Positions 32,845 through 44,395 of a stretch of 64,000 bases of DNA are shown here, piece after piece; position 1 is the stretch's first letter, and every line of letters starts with the position of its first letter. Both the position numbers and the translations under genes were made by a program. The DNA lies in assembly GCA_963989385.1 (NCBI GenBank), contig OZ022502.1, positions 10,307,001-10,371,000 of the forward strand, in the 5' to 3' direction. The notes under the pieces were generated by a model. It was not told where the DNA came from. It did not search any database and saw only the letters and a program-made list of their open reading frames with translations. The DNA is from Ctena decussata. Its lineage: Eukaryota; Mollusca; Bivalvia; Lucinida; Lucinidae.

Positions 32845-34920
32845 ACAAAAATAGTTAAAGGTCAAACTAGGGTCATCATTTGAACAAACCTGACAGTTTG
32901 CAACCATTTCCAAATGGATCTGAAGAAGAAGATTTTTTAATATTTTTCTATGTATTGCTATGGTTCAAACCCAGGACCCCCAGGGACAGGGCCATTTTGG
33001 ACCCTGAGGCCATCTTTTGAATAATCTTGGTAAAGGACCACTGGGCAATGCTACATACTGAATTTCAAGGATCTGAGCCAAGTGGTTCTGAAGAAGAAGA
33101 TTTCTAATATTTTTCTATGTATTAGTATGGTTCAAACCCAGGACCCCCTGGGGCAGGGCCATTTTTGACCCTGGCACCATCATTTGAACAAACTTGGTAA
33201 AAGGACCACTAGGCAATGCATCATACCAAATTTCAAGCATCTGCATTAAGGGGTTCTGGATAAGAAGATTTTTAAGTATATTTTAATTTCGAACCCAAGA
33301 CTCCCTGCCCAAGGGCCATTTTCGATCCTAGGGCCACCATTTACACATACTTTGTAGGAAGCCACCAGGCAATGCATCATACCAAATTTCAAGCATCTCA
33401 GCCATGTTGTTCTGAGGAAGAAGATTTTCCAATATTTCTCTATGTATTTTAAAGGCCCCATTGCTCTATCAGCATGAAAAAAAATATCATGAGGTATCAC
33501 TACAGGCTTCTCACTATAGTTTCGTAATTGTAAATGACCGTGATTAGCCAACTTTAAAACAATCAAACATCCTTGAGTTTCACATAAAAAGGGTTTGAAA
33601 ACTTATTTGGGTCATTTTAGTTGCCAACTAAAATGACCTACTTTCGATTTCATTAAGTTGAATAAAATGGTAAAAATACAACGTACAGGCGTGGAGTCCC
33701 AATCACTATCCCGCCTATGTTTATATAGCATTGCTAGATGGGAAGCCAGAACAGGAAATTTCAATTTGTGGAGCGATTTGTTACTTTACAAAAACAGTTT
33801 TCTATTCTTGTTGCCTGTTATATGACTCAATATATGCATACCAACCCACATTTTATTACCTAACGTGAAGGTTGAACCGCCTTTTACAATGATTTGAGTT
33901 TAGACGTTTTTACCACTAATAGGACTATGGAGACTTTAATGGTTCAAACTCAGAACTCCCTGCAGCAGAGCCATTTTGTACCCTAGGGCCACTATTTGAA
34001 CAAACTTGATAAAGGACTACAAGGCAATGCTACATACCAAATTTCAAGCATCTGAGCCAGGCGGCTCTCAAGAAGAAGATTTCTGAATATTTTCCTAAGT
34101 ATTTCAATGGTTCAAAACCAGGACCCCCAAGGGTGGGGCCAGTTTAGACCCTGGGGTCATCATTTGAACAAACTTGGTAAAGAACCATGCTACATACCAA
34201 GTTTCAAGCATCTGAGCCAAGTGGTTCTGAAGAAGAAGATTTTTGAATATTTTTCTTTGTATTTCTATGGTTCAAACCTAGGAACTAGGCAATGCATCAT
34301 ACCAAATTTCAAGCATCTAAGCTTTGCATTTCTGAAGAAGATTTTTGAATATTTTCTTTGCATTTCTATGGTACAAACCTTGGACTCCCTGCCAAGGGGC
34401 CATTTTGGACCCTGGGACCACCATTTGAACAAACTTGGTAAAGGACTATTAGGCAATGCTACATACTGAATTTGAAGCATCTGAGCCCTGCGGGTCTGAA
34501 GAAGAAGATTTTTTAATATTTTTCTATGTATTTTTATGGTTCAAACCCAGGACCTCCTGGGGCGGGGCCATTTCGGACCCTTAGGCCACCATTTGAACAA
34601 ACTTGGTAGAGGACTACTAGGCAATGCTACATACCAAATTTCAAGCATCTAAACCAAGCAGTTCTGGAGAAGATTTTTAAGTATATTTTAGTTTCGAAAC
34701 CCAAGACCCCTGCCCAAGGGCCATTATGGACCCTGGAGCCACCTTTGAACAAACTTGGTAGAGGTTCACTAGACAAAGCTTCATAACAAATATCAAAGCC
34801 CTAGGCCTAGCGGTTTCAGAGAAGATGTCATTTAAAGCAAATTGTTGATGACGGACGACACACGACAGACACCGGGTGATCACAATAGCTCATCCTGAGC
34901 CTATGACTCAGATGAGCTAA
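32845..34920 (+). mobile_element. Array element related to 21856-24695, 5' end lost
   Basis: It begins inside a unit ('ttaaaggtcaaactagggtc') with the same units ('aggcaatgctacatacc', 'ttcaagcatctgagcc'), but more diverged. It ends with GACGGACGACACACGACAG and 'cctgagcctatgactcag' and atgagctaa. A ~490-bp insertion lies inside it. Confidence 0.75.
33447..33940. mobile_element. ~490-bp insertion with AAAG.C.CCAT-like ends and internal hairpin
   Basis: It interrupts an array unit between 'ctctatgtatttt' and 'aatggttcaaac', which are contiguous in other units. The ends aaaggccccat and atggagacttt are imperfect inverted repeats. An internal perfect hairpin, ggtcattttagttg / caactaaaatgacc, is at 33612-33641. 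No other copy is in the window. Confidence 0.65.
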
Positions 34921-35094
34921 AAAGGCAGGGGCATTTATAAGAGCAGGGGCTTTTATTATAATTAATACGGTAAACTCAATAGCTCAAACATTATGAAGCT
35001 GTGTGAGAAATGTTTGTCTGATAAGTGAGTTCGGTATAACGCCCCACCAACAAATAGGTCATACCTTGGTCTAAAGTTTCATCGGAAAGACCAG
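34921..35094. other. No recognised feature
   Basis: Unique AT-rich spacer. Confidence 0.35.
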
Positions 35095-35168
35095 TAAAGC
35101 AGGGGATTGAACCTGCGACCCCTGGATTGATAGCCTTGTGCCTTTTCCACTACACTACTCTGACAAAA
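35095..35168 (-). mobile_element. tRNA-like SINE head
   Basis: On the minus strand, 'gtagtgtagtggaaaaggca' fits a Pol III A box and 'ggttcaatccc' a B box, in tRNA spacing. The presumed acceptor stem does not close, so this is a SINE head or tRNA pseudogene. Confidence 0.5.
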
Positions 35169-35215
35169 ATTTCAACACGAATCTGCATATTTTTGTACAC
35201 ACCAAATAAACTTAC

Positions 35216-35346
35216 CTTGGAATATACAGAACTCTCTCAGCGAGTACAAATCCAACTCGGAAGAAGAGGTTGGAGGCAGGTAGAAATGGCACAACCATAA
35301 AAATAAGAGATAACAGAATAGGATCCACTTCTTTACTATGCTCTTT
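35216..35346 (-). CDS. TMTC1: TMTC1-like exon: transmembrane segment after DUF1736
   Basis: On the minus strand the exon opens at tttacatttcag|AAAGAG and closes at CCAAG|GTAAGT: 131 nt, 43 codons plus two bases, entering in phase 0 exactly as the preceding exon ends. It contains [15 protein letters not shown] and LAERVLYIP, a hallmark of TMTC membrane domains next to DUF1736. TMTC proteins are ER multi-pass O-mannosyltransferases acting on cadherins and protocadherins. The next exon should start with one base completing Ser or Arg. The family's following block (S-M-G-[FY]-C...) and the TPR repeats were not found downstream. Confidence 0.93.
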
Positions 35347-35379
35347 CTGAAATGTAAAACATTAATTAACATGTAAAAG

Positions 35380-35850
35380 TAAAGATTTTTCATAGCGTAG
35401 TGGCAGTAGGGGCAGTTGGGGTTAGAGGCCCACTGTATTTTGAGCACATCATGTGAAAGGCAGAGCCCATCCCTCTCCTTCAGCTACCCTATCCTTCTCT
35501 GTTTTCGAAAAAGATACCAATTTACTGCTGGGTTGACAGAGAGTTTCATGGGATGACCCAAAACAGATTTGAACCTGCGACCTTCTGCACTGAAACAGAA
35601 TAGCTCTATTTCAGTTCAGTTCAGTTCAATTCTCCTAACGACCTTCCCCAAGTGGCTCAGCGGTACGCAACCATAGTTGCACACACTTGGCGCCGTGAGT
35701 CCGTCCAAGAGAATAGCTCTATGCAACTACGTTGCTTCTTATGGAACTCAAACTATTGGGATACTTAGCTGACATCGAGTGAAAAGGGACCTTACCACAT
35801 GTGAAAACATTTAATCCTCGCAGTCTGATTTTTGCATACACAAGCTGTGA
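35380..35850. repeat. tRNA-like SINE pieces
   Basis: 'ttgaacctgcgaccttctgc' (B-box-like on the minus strand, about 35571-35590) and 'agtggctcagcggtacgc' (A-box-like on plus, about 35651-35670) look like two decayed Pol III heads. 'cagttcagttcagttc' is a short microsatellite between them. Confidence 0.4.
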
Positions 35851-36295
35851 CTCATGGGAAAGCTAAAACATGAAAAAGTAGGATTTTTACTGGCCTGCGC
35901 TGATGCGCAGACTGATTTCAATACATGTATTTACCATATCATGCACCACACACATGGCTCAAGGTCCTTTTTAGTGCGACAACAGTCATTTCTAATTATC
36001 AGCCTGATGTTGCTATGCTTTAGCCATGTCATGTGACTTCTTTTGTCATGTGATATTCAGATCATTCTTCTCATTTATTTATACAAGGTAATCAAACCTC
36101 ACCAATGGCTCTATGGCTTGTGCCACATCCACAGAAGGCTAAGGTGACAAGCACACTTTATGCAGTCTGATCAGAGCCTTTGCTTGTTACCAATTCCACA
36201 TTGCTGAAAATAACACGATATGGCTCATATTGCTTTACTGATCAGATCTGGGTCTACACTGATTGATAAGGCACTTCTATATCATATTTAAAGTA
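35851..36295. other. Intron DNA with GAGCC/M palindrome scraps
   Basis: 'gcctgcgctgatgcgcagac' and 'cagtctgatcagagcctttg' are remnants of the palindromic MITEs. Nothing else is recognised. Confidence 0.4.
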
Positions 36296-36510
36296 TAATC
36301 AACTCTAAATATCTCAAACACTGATATCTCAAAATACTCTCTTATAGCGAAGAATTTAGTTTGGACAGATTTCCTATATTTGTTTACATTTCAACTCCTG
36401 TTATCTCAAACTACTGATATCTAGAAAGTAAATTTTCTTAGAAAATTTTCTTTGAGATATCAGTAGTTTGGGATGAACTTTTGAGATATCTAGAGTTGTC
36501 TGAACCATAT
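36296..36510. mobile_element. Fold-back MITE (family P)
   Basis: 'caactctaaatatctcaaac' pairs with 'tttgagatatctagagttg', and 'tctcaaactactgatatct' pairs with 'gagatatcagtagtttggg'. Single copy. Confidence 0.75.
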
Positions 36511-36744
36511 TTATTCAGCTATTAGGTGGGGGCATTTTCCAAAACTGGAAAATTCTTTAAATTTTTCACTTGATGTGTCGGACAAAATGTAAGGTCATTT
36601 CAATAGTTTACACAAGAAAAAGTCAAAATTTTCACTTGTCAAAATTTCCACTTGTCCATCACCGTGAGGCGCTGGTGACAGAAATGCTAGCAAACAAATT
36701 ATCAAGTGATCTAAGGCTGGGCCCAGATCAGCCTGTGACTTCCT

Positions 36745-36955
36745 CGAGTTGAATGGATGGATGACGTGCAATTTTTCGTCCTTTTCAACAGTATTTCAGT
36801 CATATCAGGATGATGGGAAGGTGATAATGAAAGTCTGTGTGCAAAGGAAACATGTTTACAGCTGAAAAGTTTCTACCTCCAGCGGGGCTCCAGCCAGGGA
36901 CCCCTAGATCAGTAGGCCAGCACTTAACCTACTAAAATACCAGGGCTCCTCCCTC
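36745..36955 (-). mobile_element. tRNA-headed SINE, minus orientation
   Basis: The tail side 'aatggatggatgacgtgcaa' and 'ccttttcaacagtatttcag' matches 47735-47800. The head side reads, on the minus strand, a tRNA-like 'gtaggttaagtgctggccta' and a decayed B box. Confidence 0.6.
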
Positions 36956-37148
36956 AAGACCTATCTGTCTTCCATATTCACACTGACAAACTGCCCAGCC
37001 TGTAGCATTTTATGTGAGCTAAAATAAGATCAAATGTTGTCAGCACAAATTTTAAGTAGAAATCGAGCCAGAGTGTGCATACATGTATATTTCAAGATCT
37101 ATTTTTCTTTTTTGGATATATTGAAGTGCCTTTTTCTTTCTTATGTAC

Positions 37149-37256
37149 ATACCATAATGTGTGTAAATATTGGGACACCTAAAAATAATGAATTTTCCAT
37201 TTGGGACAAATGGAAAATTTATTATTTTAGGAGTCCCAATACTTATGCACATTAGG
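37149..37256. mobile_element. Family Q MITE
   Basis: It is a near-perfect palindrome from 'taccataatgtgtgtaaata' through 'attttccatttgggacaaat' to 'tatgcacattaggga'. A second copy is at 55789-55905. Confidence 0.85.
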
Positions 37257-37264
37257 GACATTAC

Positions 37265-37457
37265 CTTTTTAAAGTTTTTATAAGCAGTGAGGATGAGACA
37301 ACAGAGTATAAGGACCGCCACCACTGTTGCTAGGTTTCGGTGGTCACCAAAGTTCTCCACCAGTGGGATGCTTCCACCTTGCCAGTCATAGCTGAGGGCC
37401 GCTGGAGCCATCAGCAACCAACCATTGTATGCCCAGAGAAAACTGTATGTCAGAAAC
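37265..37457 (-). CDS. TMTC1: TMTC1-like exon: DUF1736 core
   Basis: On the minus strand, acceptor tgtacag|G and donor AAAAAG|GTAATG frame 193 nt: one base completing Arg, then 64 codons, ending in phase 0. The peptide has FLTYSFLWAYNGWLLMAP, LSYDWQGGSIPLVE and RNLAT. This is the most characteristic stretch of the TMTC DUF1736 domain and is closer to TMTC1 (SYDWQ.GSIPL) than to TMTC2-4, as recalled. A hydrophobic segment follows (VVAVLILCCLILTA). DUF1736 lies in the glycosyltransferase membrane module. The exon is uninterrupted by stops and highly family-like, so the gene appears functional here. Confidence 0.96.
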
Positions 37458-37569
37458 CTGTACATAGAAAAGAAGAAAGTATCAGCCTAATATGCCTGGA
37501 ACTTTGACCCTAGATACGATATGAATCTTTGTACCTTTGAAATCCGACAGACAGGCTTAAAGCTACAAA

Positions 37570-37729
37570 AGCAAGTCCTGTCAGTGGAACAGGATAGCTC
37601 GCCTAACAGCGCCTTGCCCATCACCTAAAAACTTTATCATAAAAGTTTAACATTTTGCTAATGCCGACGCCAACACCGACGCCGTTGGTAGTACAACAGC
37701 TCTTCCTGAACTTTGTTCAGGCGAGCTAA
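37570..37729 (+). mobile_element. Short family A element
   Basis: It runs gcaagtcctgtcagtggaac to the hairpin cctgaactttgttcagg and cgagctaa, with GCCGACGCCAACACC before it. It lies in the TMTC intron, antisense to the gene. Confidence 0.8.
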
Positions 37730-37804
37730 AAAAGGGGACAACATACTTTACACATCTGCAACATTTGAAAAAAATGTTTCTTCCAAGCCTTATACATGAG
37801 GTTT

Positions 37805-37925
37805 CAAGGAATAGACGGTAAACAGTGTAGCTCCCAATGAGGCAGCTCATTATGTTTATGAACTGCCTCATCTGAAGCTACACTGTTTTCAAATTCAACT
37901 ACCGTAATCAACCCTTTAAGGGCCC
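37805..37925. mobile_element. Family L-like palindrome
   Basis: 'gtaaacagtgtagctcccaa' / 'tgaagctacactgttttcaa' are the arms around 'gaggcagctcattatg'. The minus ORF 37647-37871 spans two repeats. Confidence 0.65.
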
Positions 37926-38021
37926 TGTGCACTTAACTTTTTCAAAATGGGGACAAATACTTGTAGTAAATAGCGCACATTTCATTATTTTCTATTATAT
38001 ATTGAAGGAAACAATTTTTCA

Positions 38022-38069
38022 GGATAACCCTTTTGCACTCAAAATGCCGATTTGAGTGCAATAGGGTTA
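38022..38069. mobile_element. Short TTAACCCTATTGCACTCA palindrome
   Basis: 'taacccttttgcactcaaaa' is followed by 'gatttgagtgcaatagggtt', a compact relative of 14530-14599. Confidence 0.7.
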
Positions 38070-38679
38070 AGTATAGGAGAAAAGCTGTTTATAGTCATCG
38101 AAGGATAGAGCAGTTTTACAAATGAAAAATGAAAGATTCTGCAGCATTTTTCAGCTCTTATAAACTAACAAACAAAGGGATAAACCAATAAAAATATGTG
38201 CACTTAGTCATTTGCCTTAAAAATTACCATGATGTGTGCTTACAGAGGCATGTGCGCCAATTAGTCTGAATATGGTATTTTCATTTTTGGTACTTTATTG
38301 TACCTGTAAAAGAAAAGGGGGGACATGTTTTGCGCGGTACAAAAGGAAGAAAACAGTGTCAATCCCCAAAGAATCAGTCTGATCTGTGTCTGCATTGTTA
38401 GCAAAATCCTTGATCATCTTCCATCTCCAGTCGGCAGATGGGTAAATGGTTGAACAGATATGCATCTCTATGGATGGCAAACATTAGGAAATCTATGCGA
38501 CATATGATGACTTAGGAGTCTTGATATTTCAAGGAACCTATATTACAGACAAATTAGAAGAAGGGAATACAACAATATTAAAGACATGGATAGTTTACAA
38601 GCTAGAAAATTGCAATCTAAGCACATCTGAACATGATGACGTATTCAGTATTTCATAATAAAGAATAGAATAGAATATT
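38070..38679. other. Intron DNA; one M-type scrap near 38350
   Basis: 'gaaaacagtgtcaatcccca' and 'agtctgatctgtgtctgcat' are a decayed palindrome pair. The rest is unrecognised, and the minus ORF 38295-38480 has no family features. Confidence 0.4.
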
Positions 38680-40609
38680 ACAAGAGTTGTCAGAAGACAA
38701 CGAAGCGCGCCTAATGGGTGCCTGACTCTCAAGGTTACAAAGTATCCTAACTCAAAACATTGTTAACATAATTAACTAGAAACATGGTAACTAAAAGGGC
38801 CCCGCCTTTATGACACTATTGATGACATTTAAGTCGTATGTGCCCGACTAGAAATAACAATACCAGCCTTCTATTATCATGTTGTTCCTTCATATTAAAT
38901 TTGTTGTTTGAAATTAAGCCTCTGGCAGTGTCATTAAGATATGGGCAAAATACACAATTATGATTGATTAAAGCATGTGCAACAACTCTGTGAGGCAGGA
39001 GACTGATGTTACCATTCTTGCATTCTGCATACCTTCAGATCATCTAATGATGCTTTATATTTGTACCAAGTTTTATAAAAAATATCTTCAAAGGCTTTAA
39101 AGTTATACAGCAGACAAGATTTCCATACCTAAAATAACAAAGGGAAGGTGTACTTATGGTTCTTTTTCTCTGCACATTGTCTGATGATGTTTATATTTGT
39201 ACCAAGTTTTGTGAAAATATCTTAAACAGTTTCATAGTTAGAGAGCAAACACGTTTTCTAGATGGTAAACTAGCAAGGGGAAAAATTCTATAAAAATGTA
39301 GATGGAGTTACAGTTCTTATTCTCTGCACATTGTCTGATGACGCTTTATATTATGTACAAGTTTTATGAAAAGATCATTGGTGGTTTTAAAGCTATAGAG
39401 CGTACCTGATTTCTATATTTAAAATTACAAAGGGGCATAATTCAATAAAAAATGTAGACAGAGTTAGGATTCTTGTTCTCTGCTCATTACCTGATGATGC
39501 TTTACATTTGTACCAAGTCTTGTTAAAATATCTCTAACCGTTTCAGAGTTAAAGAGCGGACAAGATTTCAGTACTCAAAATTACAAATGGGCATAATTCA
39601 GTAAATAATGTAGGCAGAGTTATGGTTCTTGTTCTCCACACATCGTCTGATGATGCTTTACATTTGTACCAAGTCTCGTGAAAATATCTCTAACTGTTTC
39701 AGAGTTATGAACCGCACACAATTTCTGTACTCAAAATTACAAAGGGGCATAATTCAGTAAATAGTGTGGGCAGAGTTATGGTTTTTGTTCTCTGCATATT
39801 GACTGATGATGCTTTACATTTGTACCAAGTCTCGTGAAAATATCTTTAAAGGTTTCAGAGTTATGGAGCGGACACAATTTCTGCACTCAAAATTTCAAAG
39901 GGGCATAATTCAGTAAAATTGTAGGCAGAGTTATGGTTCGTGTTCTCTGCACATTGTCTGATGATGCTTCACATTTGTACCAAGTCTCGTAAAATATCTT
40001 TAATGATTTCAGAGTTATGGAGGGGACACGATTTCTGTACTCAAAATTTCAAAGGGGCATAATTCAGTAAAAATTGTAGGCAGAGTTATGGTTCTTGTTC
40101 TCTGCACATCATCTGATGATGCTTTACATTTGTACCAAGTCTCGTGAAAATATCTTAAACGGTTTCAGAGTTATGGAGCAGACACGATTTCTGTACTCAA
40201 AATTTCAAAGGGGCATAATTCAGTAAAAATTTTAGGCAGAGCTATGGTTTTTGTTCTCTGCACATCGTCTGATGATGCTTTACATTTGTACCAAGTCTCG
40301 TGAAAATATCTTTAACGGTTTCAGAGTTATGGAGCAGACACGATTTCTGTACTCGAAATTTCAAAGGGGCATAATTCAGTATAAATTGTAGGCAGAGTTA
40401 TGATTCTTGTTCTCTGCACATCGTCTGATGATGCTTTACATTTGTATCAAGTCTCATGAAAATATCTCTAACGGTTTTAGAGTTATTGAGCGGACACGAA
40501 ATGATGACGGACGGACAGACGGACGGACGGACAGACGGACAGACAGATAGACGGACGGACAAGGTGATTACTATAGGGCCTCCGCAGACTTCGTCTGGCG
40601 GGGCCCTAA
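38680..40609 (+). mobile_element. Array element, ~156-bp family B units with 3' hairpin
   Basis: The 5' end is acaaga plus a perfect stem GTTGTC (38686-38691) / GACAAC (38696-38701). At least seven regular units follow, with 'aattca' landmarks at 39444, 39600, 39756, 39912, 40066, 40222 and 40377. A long GACGGACAGACGGAC microsatellite (40506-40560) precedes the hairpin with GCAGAC.TTCG.TCTG and gggccctaa. Confidence 0.8.
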
Positions 40610-40929
40610 CCAGGGGTGAATGTGGTAGCTAGTGCACAAATGAAGTTTGCATCAGAAGCTAGACTAAGTCAGTTGTTCCCTTTGGCATACAGGGCCGACT
40701 TGTATGCCACTATCTGAACACTTTGCGGACATTGAGGGTCGGGTCCTCGTGCACCAGACGGAGAGATACCAACTCAGTCTAACTTATAATGCCTCATGGT
40801 GACAAAGGGTGGTTCCTAGTATGGGTTTTCACACCACCATAACCCAGTACTAAGTCGGTGTGATGACACCTCCTTACCCTTTGCAGACTTCTCATGTTTC
40901 CTTTGGTCCCATCCCATAACCTCACCCCA
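40610..40929. other. Unclassified intron sequence
   Basis: Less AT-rich than its surroundings. No repeat copy, splice pair or RNA gene was recognised. Confidence 0.4.
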
Positions 40930-41879
40930 GCCTGAACCAGTTGTCAAAGCCTGGTCTCGGGTAAGTATCATACTGCATTTAAACTTTGTAGCATAAAAGG
41001 TATCGAAGTTATGAGCTCGAAGAGAAATGCATAGTCATATTGCATACTTATTAAATAGTGCTAAAGGTATAAGGCAAAAATCACTCAACCACGAATAAAG
41101 GTCAAGGACACAAAAGTCTGCATGGATGCTTTGCTGCTGCAACCCAATGCTCCAGGGAAGGTCCTGACCAAATACAAAGCAGGTACCTCGAAAGAGTTTG
41201 GAGGTACGAGCCTTAAACTTTAACATCAAGATCATCCTAGATATTGACCTCTTGCCCCACCCTGGACAAGGATTCTTACTCATACTTGTGGATATGATGG
41301 TGGGTGGATGAAAGGGGAGGGGTAGGTGGGTGTCATAGTGATCTATACATAGTATGAGGTCATTCGCAATGTCAGACTGATCCACTATGCCAGGTATAAT
41401 GTTAATTCATCAAATTTTGCTAGAGATAGAAGGCAAAATCAGTAGACCGTGAATAAATGTTAAGGACACAGGAGTCAGCATGGAAGCTTTGCAGCTGCTG
41501 CAATTATAGGGAAATGCTATTTGACCAAGTATCAAGTCTCTTGTGTCAAAGGTATCATGAAAACTAAAAATAAATCCTTAAAAACAGTGCCAAACAGCAA
41601 AGTCAGTCAACCGTGACATATAGGTCAAGGACATACAATTGTGTGATGCTGCTGCTGCAGTCATATGGATGTGTATATGTATCAAGTATGATGACTGTAG
41701 CTACTGTAGTTTGTAAGATACAGAGCTAAACATCGAGTTAAACGCAAAAGTTAACATTGGGTTAACCTGTCACGGACGCCGACGAGGACGCTGACGTGGA
41801 CGCTAACGCTAACGGATACTCGGACTACGACGCCGGGGGTATCGCATAAGCTCTCCTTTGCTTCTCAAAGGCGTGCTAA
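40930..41879 (+). mobile_element. Family A-like array element
   Basis: Units contain 'accgtgaataaaggtcaagg', 'acacaaaagtctgcatggat' and 'gctgctgctgcag'. The 3' end is a GACGCCGACGAGGACGC run, the hairpin CCTTTG (41855-41860) / CAAAGG (41866-41871) and cgtgctaa. The 5' end was not located. The minus ORF 41035-41385 is a repeat translation. Confidence 0.6.
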
Positions 41880-42135
41880 AAATGGAGCATTTACCCCTAT
41901 ACCAATACAATCAAGCATTTTATTTGCCCACCCGTAAGTGCAGGGAAGTCAATTTAATGATTCACAAAATACCCAAATAAACTGTAATATTTGGACCCTA
42001 CAACCATTTACTGTAACTATCCTAAAATCTGAACCAATCCAGGAATGTGTCAAAAGAACTGCTGCAAATGGCAAACAGTAAGGGGCAGCCCTGGCAGCTC
42101 CTTCAGAACCAACACATCTGGGTCTACACCATATT

Positions 42136-42341
42136 GAGCCACGACACAACAAAACCAGCAATGTGGCATGTGCACCCATCAAAGACTCAGATCAAGTTTG
42201 ATATCTGCAAAGTCTAATCAGAGTCTTTGCTGTCGGTATGGAGGTAGCTCAGACTATTAGCTACTCTTCAAGTGCACAGCGAAGACTCTGATCAGACTGG
42301 GCGGACATGCCACTTTATTGGTTTTCTCATGTAGCGGCTCA
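42136..42341. mobile_element. GAGCC MITE with an internal deletion
   Basis: Both ends (gagccacgacacaacaaaac and gttttctcatgtagcggctc) are present, but the second CTGGGC..CTGATCTGAG arm is missing. The minus ORF 41949-42182 overlaps its edge. Confidence 0.8.
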
Positions 42342-42455
42342 TATTTTTAGAACTATTATTACACTAGGTTCAGCTGCAACTGGGACTGCACTCCAACTCA
42401 GATAATTATGATAATTATGAGCCATGATATGCACTAAAAGCAATCATCAAATCAG

Positions 42456-42650
42456 CAACAACACCACAAACCAACAAAGTGGCAAGTGGGCTCAGCAAAG
42501 ACTCAGATAAGCCTGGGCATCTGCCCAGTCTGATCAGAGCCTTCCCTGTGCACTTAAAGGGTAGCTAAGGGTCTAAGCTAGCTCCATGCTCACAGCAAAG
42601 ACTCTGATCAGACTGAGCAGATGCCCAGACTGATCTGAGTCTTTGCTGGT
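42456..42650. mobile_element. GAGCC MITE, both tips lost
   Basis: The core from 'accacaaaccaacaaagtgg' to 'ctgatctgagtctttgctgg' is intact. The terminal arm is replaced by a SINE at 42651. Confidence 0.75.
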
Positions 42651-43182
42651 CTTACGACATTACTGTTGTAACAAACAGACCAAAGCATAGCTGAAAAAAT
42701 TCCTGACTTTTGCTGGGAATTGAACCCAGAACTCACGGATGAGAGTCCAATGCTCTAAACACTGACGCCAAAGAGTTAACTCCCTGACGCAGTTGTCAGA
42801 GATTGAATATATAACGAAGCTATTTGTGCTAATCTACTATTGTAGATAATGGAAGGTAGTAGAGTTGGCCCGTAACTCTCCCCCACTTCAAGGAAGTCAT
42901 CATTTTTGCCATTTTGGCTTAGAATGTCCGATCCCGTATGAGCCCCCATCTTACGACATTACTGTTGTAACAAACAGACCAAAGCATAGCTGAAAATAAT
43001 TCCTGACTTTTGCTGGGAATAAAACCGAAACTCATGAGTGAGAGTCCAATGCTCTAACCACTGACGCCAAAGAGTTAACTCCCTGATGCAGTTGTCAGAG
43101 ATTGAATAATAATACAACGAAGCTATAGGCAAATCTACTATTGTAGATAATGGAAGGTAGGAGAGTTGGCCTGTAACACTGG
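42651..43182 (-). mobile_element. tRNA-derived SINE in tandem (299-bp period)
   Basis: Copy 1 is 42651-42949; copy 2 starts at 42950 and stops near 43182. On the minus strand each has a tRNA-like head: 'ggcgtcagtg', 'gagcattggactctcatcc' and a B box 'gggttcaattccc' (copy 1). Copy 2's B box is mutated. A tandem SINE is uncommon and probably arose by local duplication. Confidence 0.65.
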
Positions 43183-44300
43183 GCACACACACCACTTTTT
43201 TTGTTTTATGTTGTGTTGCTGCTCAAATACTGACACCAGCATACTCATTCACAGCTAGAATCCATGTAGGACAGTGTCCTGCCTTCACCCAGCCTACACT
43301 AACTACTCCATTAATTTAGGCTTTCATGGTAATATGATTCATACCTCACACAATGGTGATATTCACACAGTTCTGTAACATTTAATGCATGCATCATTTT
43401 CTGTTTTTAAAACAGCAATAATTATCACATTATATTGAAAGCATATACATGCAACAAAGTATCTGTCTCCCACTGTATCAACTTGTATATTGTGAAAGGC
43501 CTGCTCACTTGTGCTCTCTGGTTAGGGTTTGCCCAAATCACCAGAAAGTTGTCTGAAACTTTTCAAACTTGACTAGTCTAAATGCCGGCCAGACTGGCAT
43601 AGGTGCAGGCTGTTCTGAGCCTGAACAGTTTACAAATGCTTAAAGACAGGGTTTGTCACGATGCTACTTTCCGGTATACGAAAGCCTTCACTGCATAATG
43701 AATCAAATAGCGGAAAATATTAAAATATCAAATTTCATTCACGCTTACAGTTATCTGAAGAATAAACATTTTTTTAAATTTATGTGCAGGGCTTCAAAAA
43801 TGTATTAATTATATGCAAAATATTTTTGTCCAAAATTTATATGCACATTCAAATTAAAGCAGCACTAAATTTGCATGTCACACTTAAACACAATACAAGA
43901 ACGCTCTCACATACTGGTAACAATAATGTATTTCATCAATTTATGAAAATTTGATATGAGCTGTTTCTCGTACTCAAAGTATTATTTCACTTTTAATATG
44001 CTTTCACATGTACATACATCAATGCAATGTCAATGCATCATTTGAGGAAGAAAATGGGTTTACTGTTTAAATGAACTCATACTTTATAACCTTACAACTT
44101 AAAACGAACATAAAATAAATTAAGTTTCACACTATTTTTGCCAATAAAATTTTAACAGTGCCTCTATTACTTCAGATTTTTCCTTTGGACAATGTAAAAT
44201 TGCTGACTTCATGCTTTTATATCTGGGGTTTAGTGCACATTTGTCACCGCACTAAACACTTATTTTGAGTACCAGCAGTATACTTAACAGAAATAATTGA
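43183..44300. other. No recognised feature (intron DNA)
   Basis: AT-rich. Only a small scrap ('ccggccagactggcatagg', about 43583) resembles MITE cores. No splice-bounded ORF was found on either strand. Confidence 0.4.
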
Positions 44301-44303
44301 GAA

Positions 44304-44395
44304 AACATTGCAGGCTCAGATCAGACCGCTCCTTAGGACCAGTCTGATCTGAGTCTGCACTGTTTACAAATAGCCTGAATACAACTCCCCTAATA
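44304..44395. mobile_element. Family M fragment
   Basis: 'ggctcagatcagaccgctcc' / 'ggaccagtctgatctgagtc' form the palindrome, followed by 'actgtttac' and 'cccctaatatatgaat'. Confidence 0.65.

Noticed and set aside
41035..41385. 116-residue minus ORF
   Set aside because: It lies across family A-like core units repeated at 41.4-41.7 kb and has no recognisable motif.
42700..43080. tRNA genes
   Set aside because: A- and B-box-like blocks are present but the acceptor and anticodon stems do not close. The units are embedded in repeated SINE sequence. The same applies to 35095-35168 and 48030-48115.
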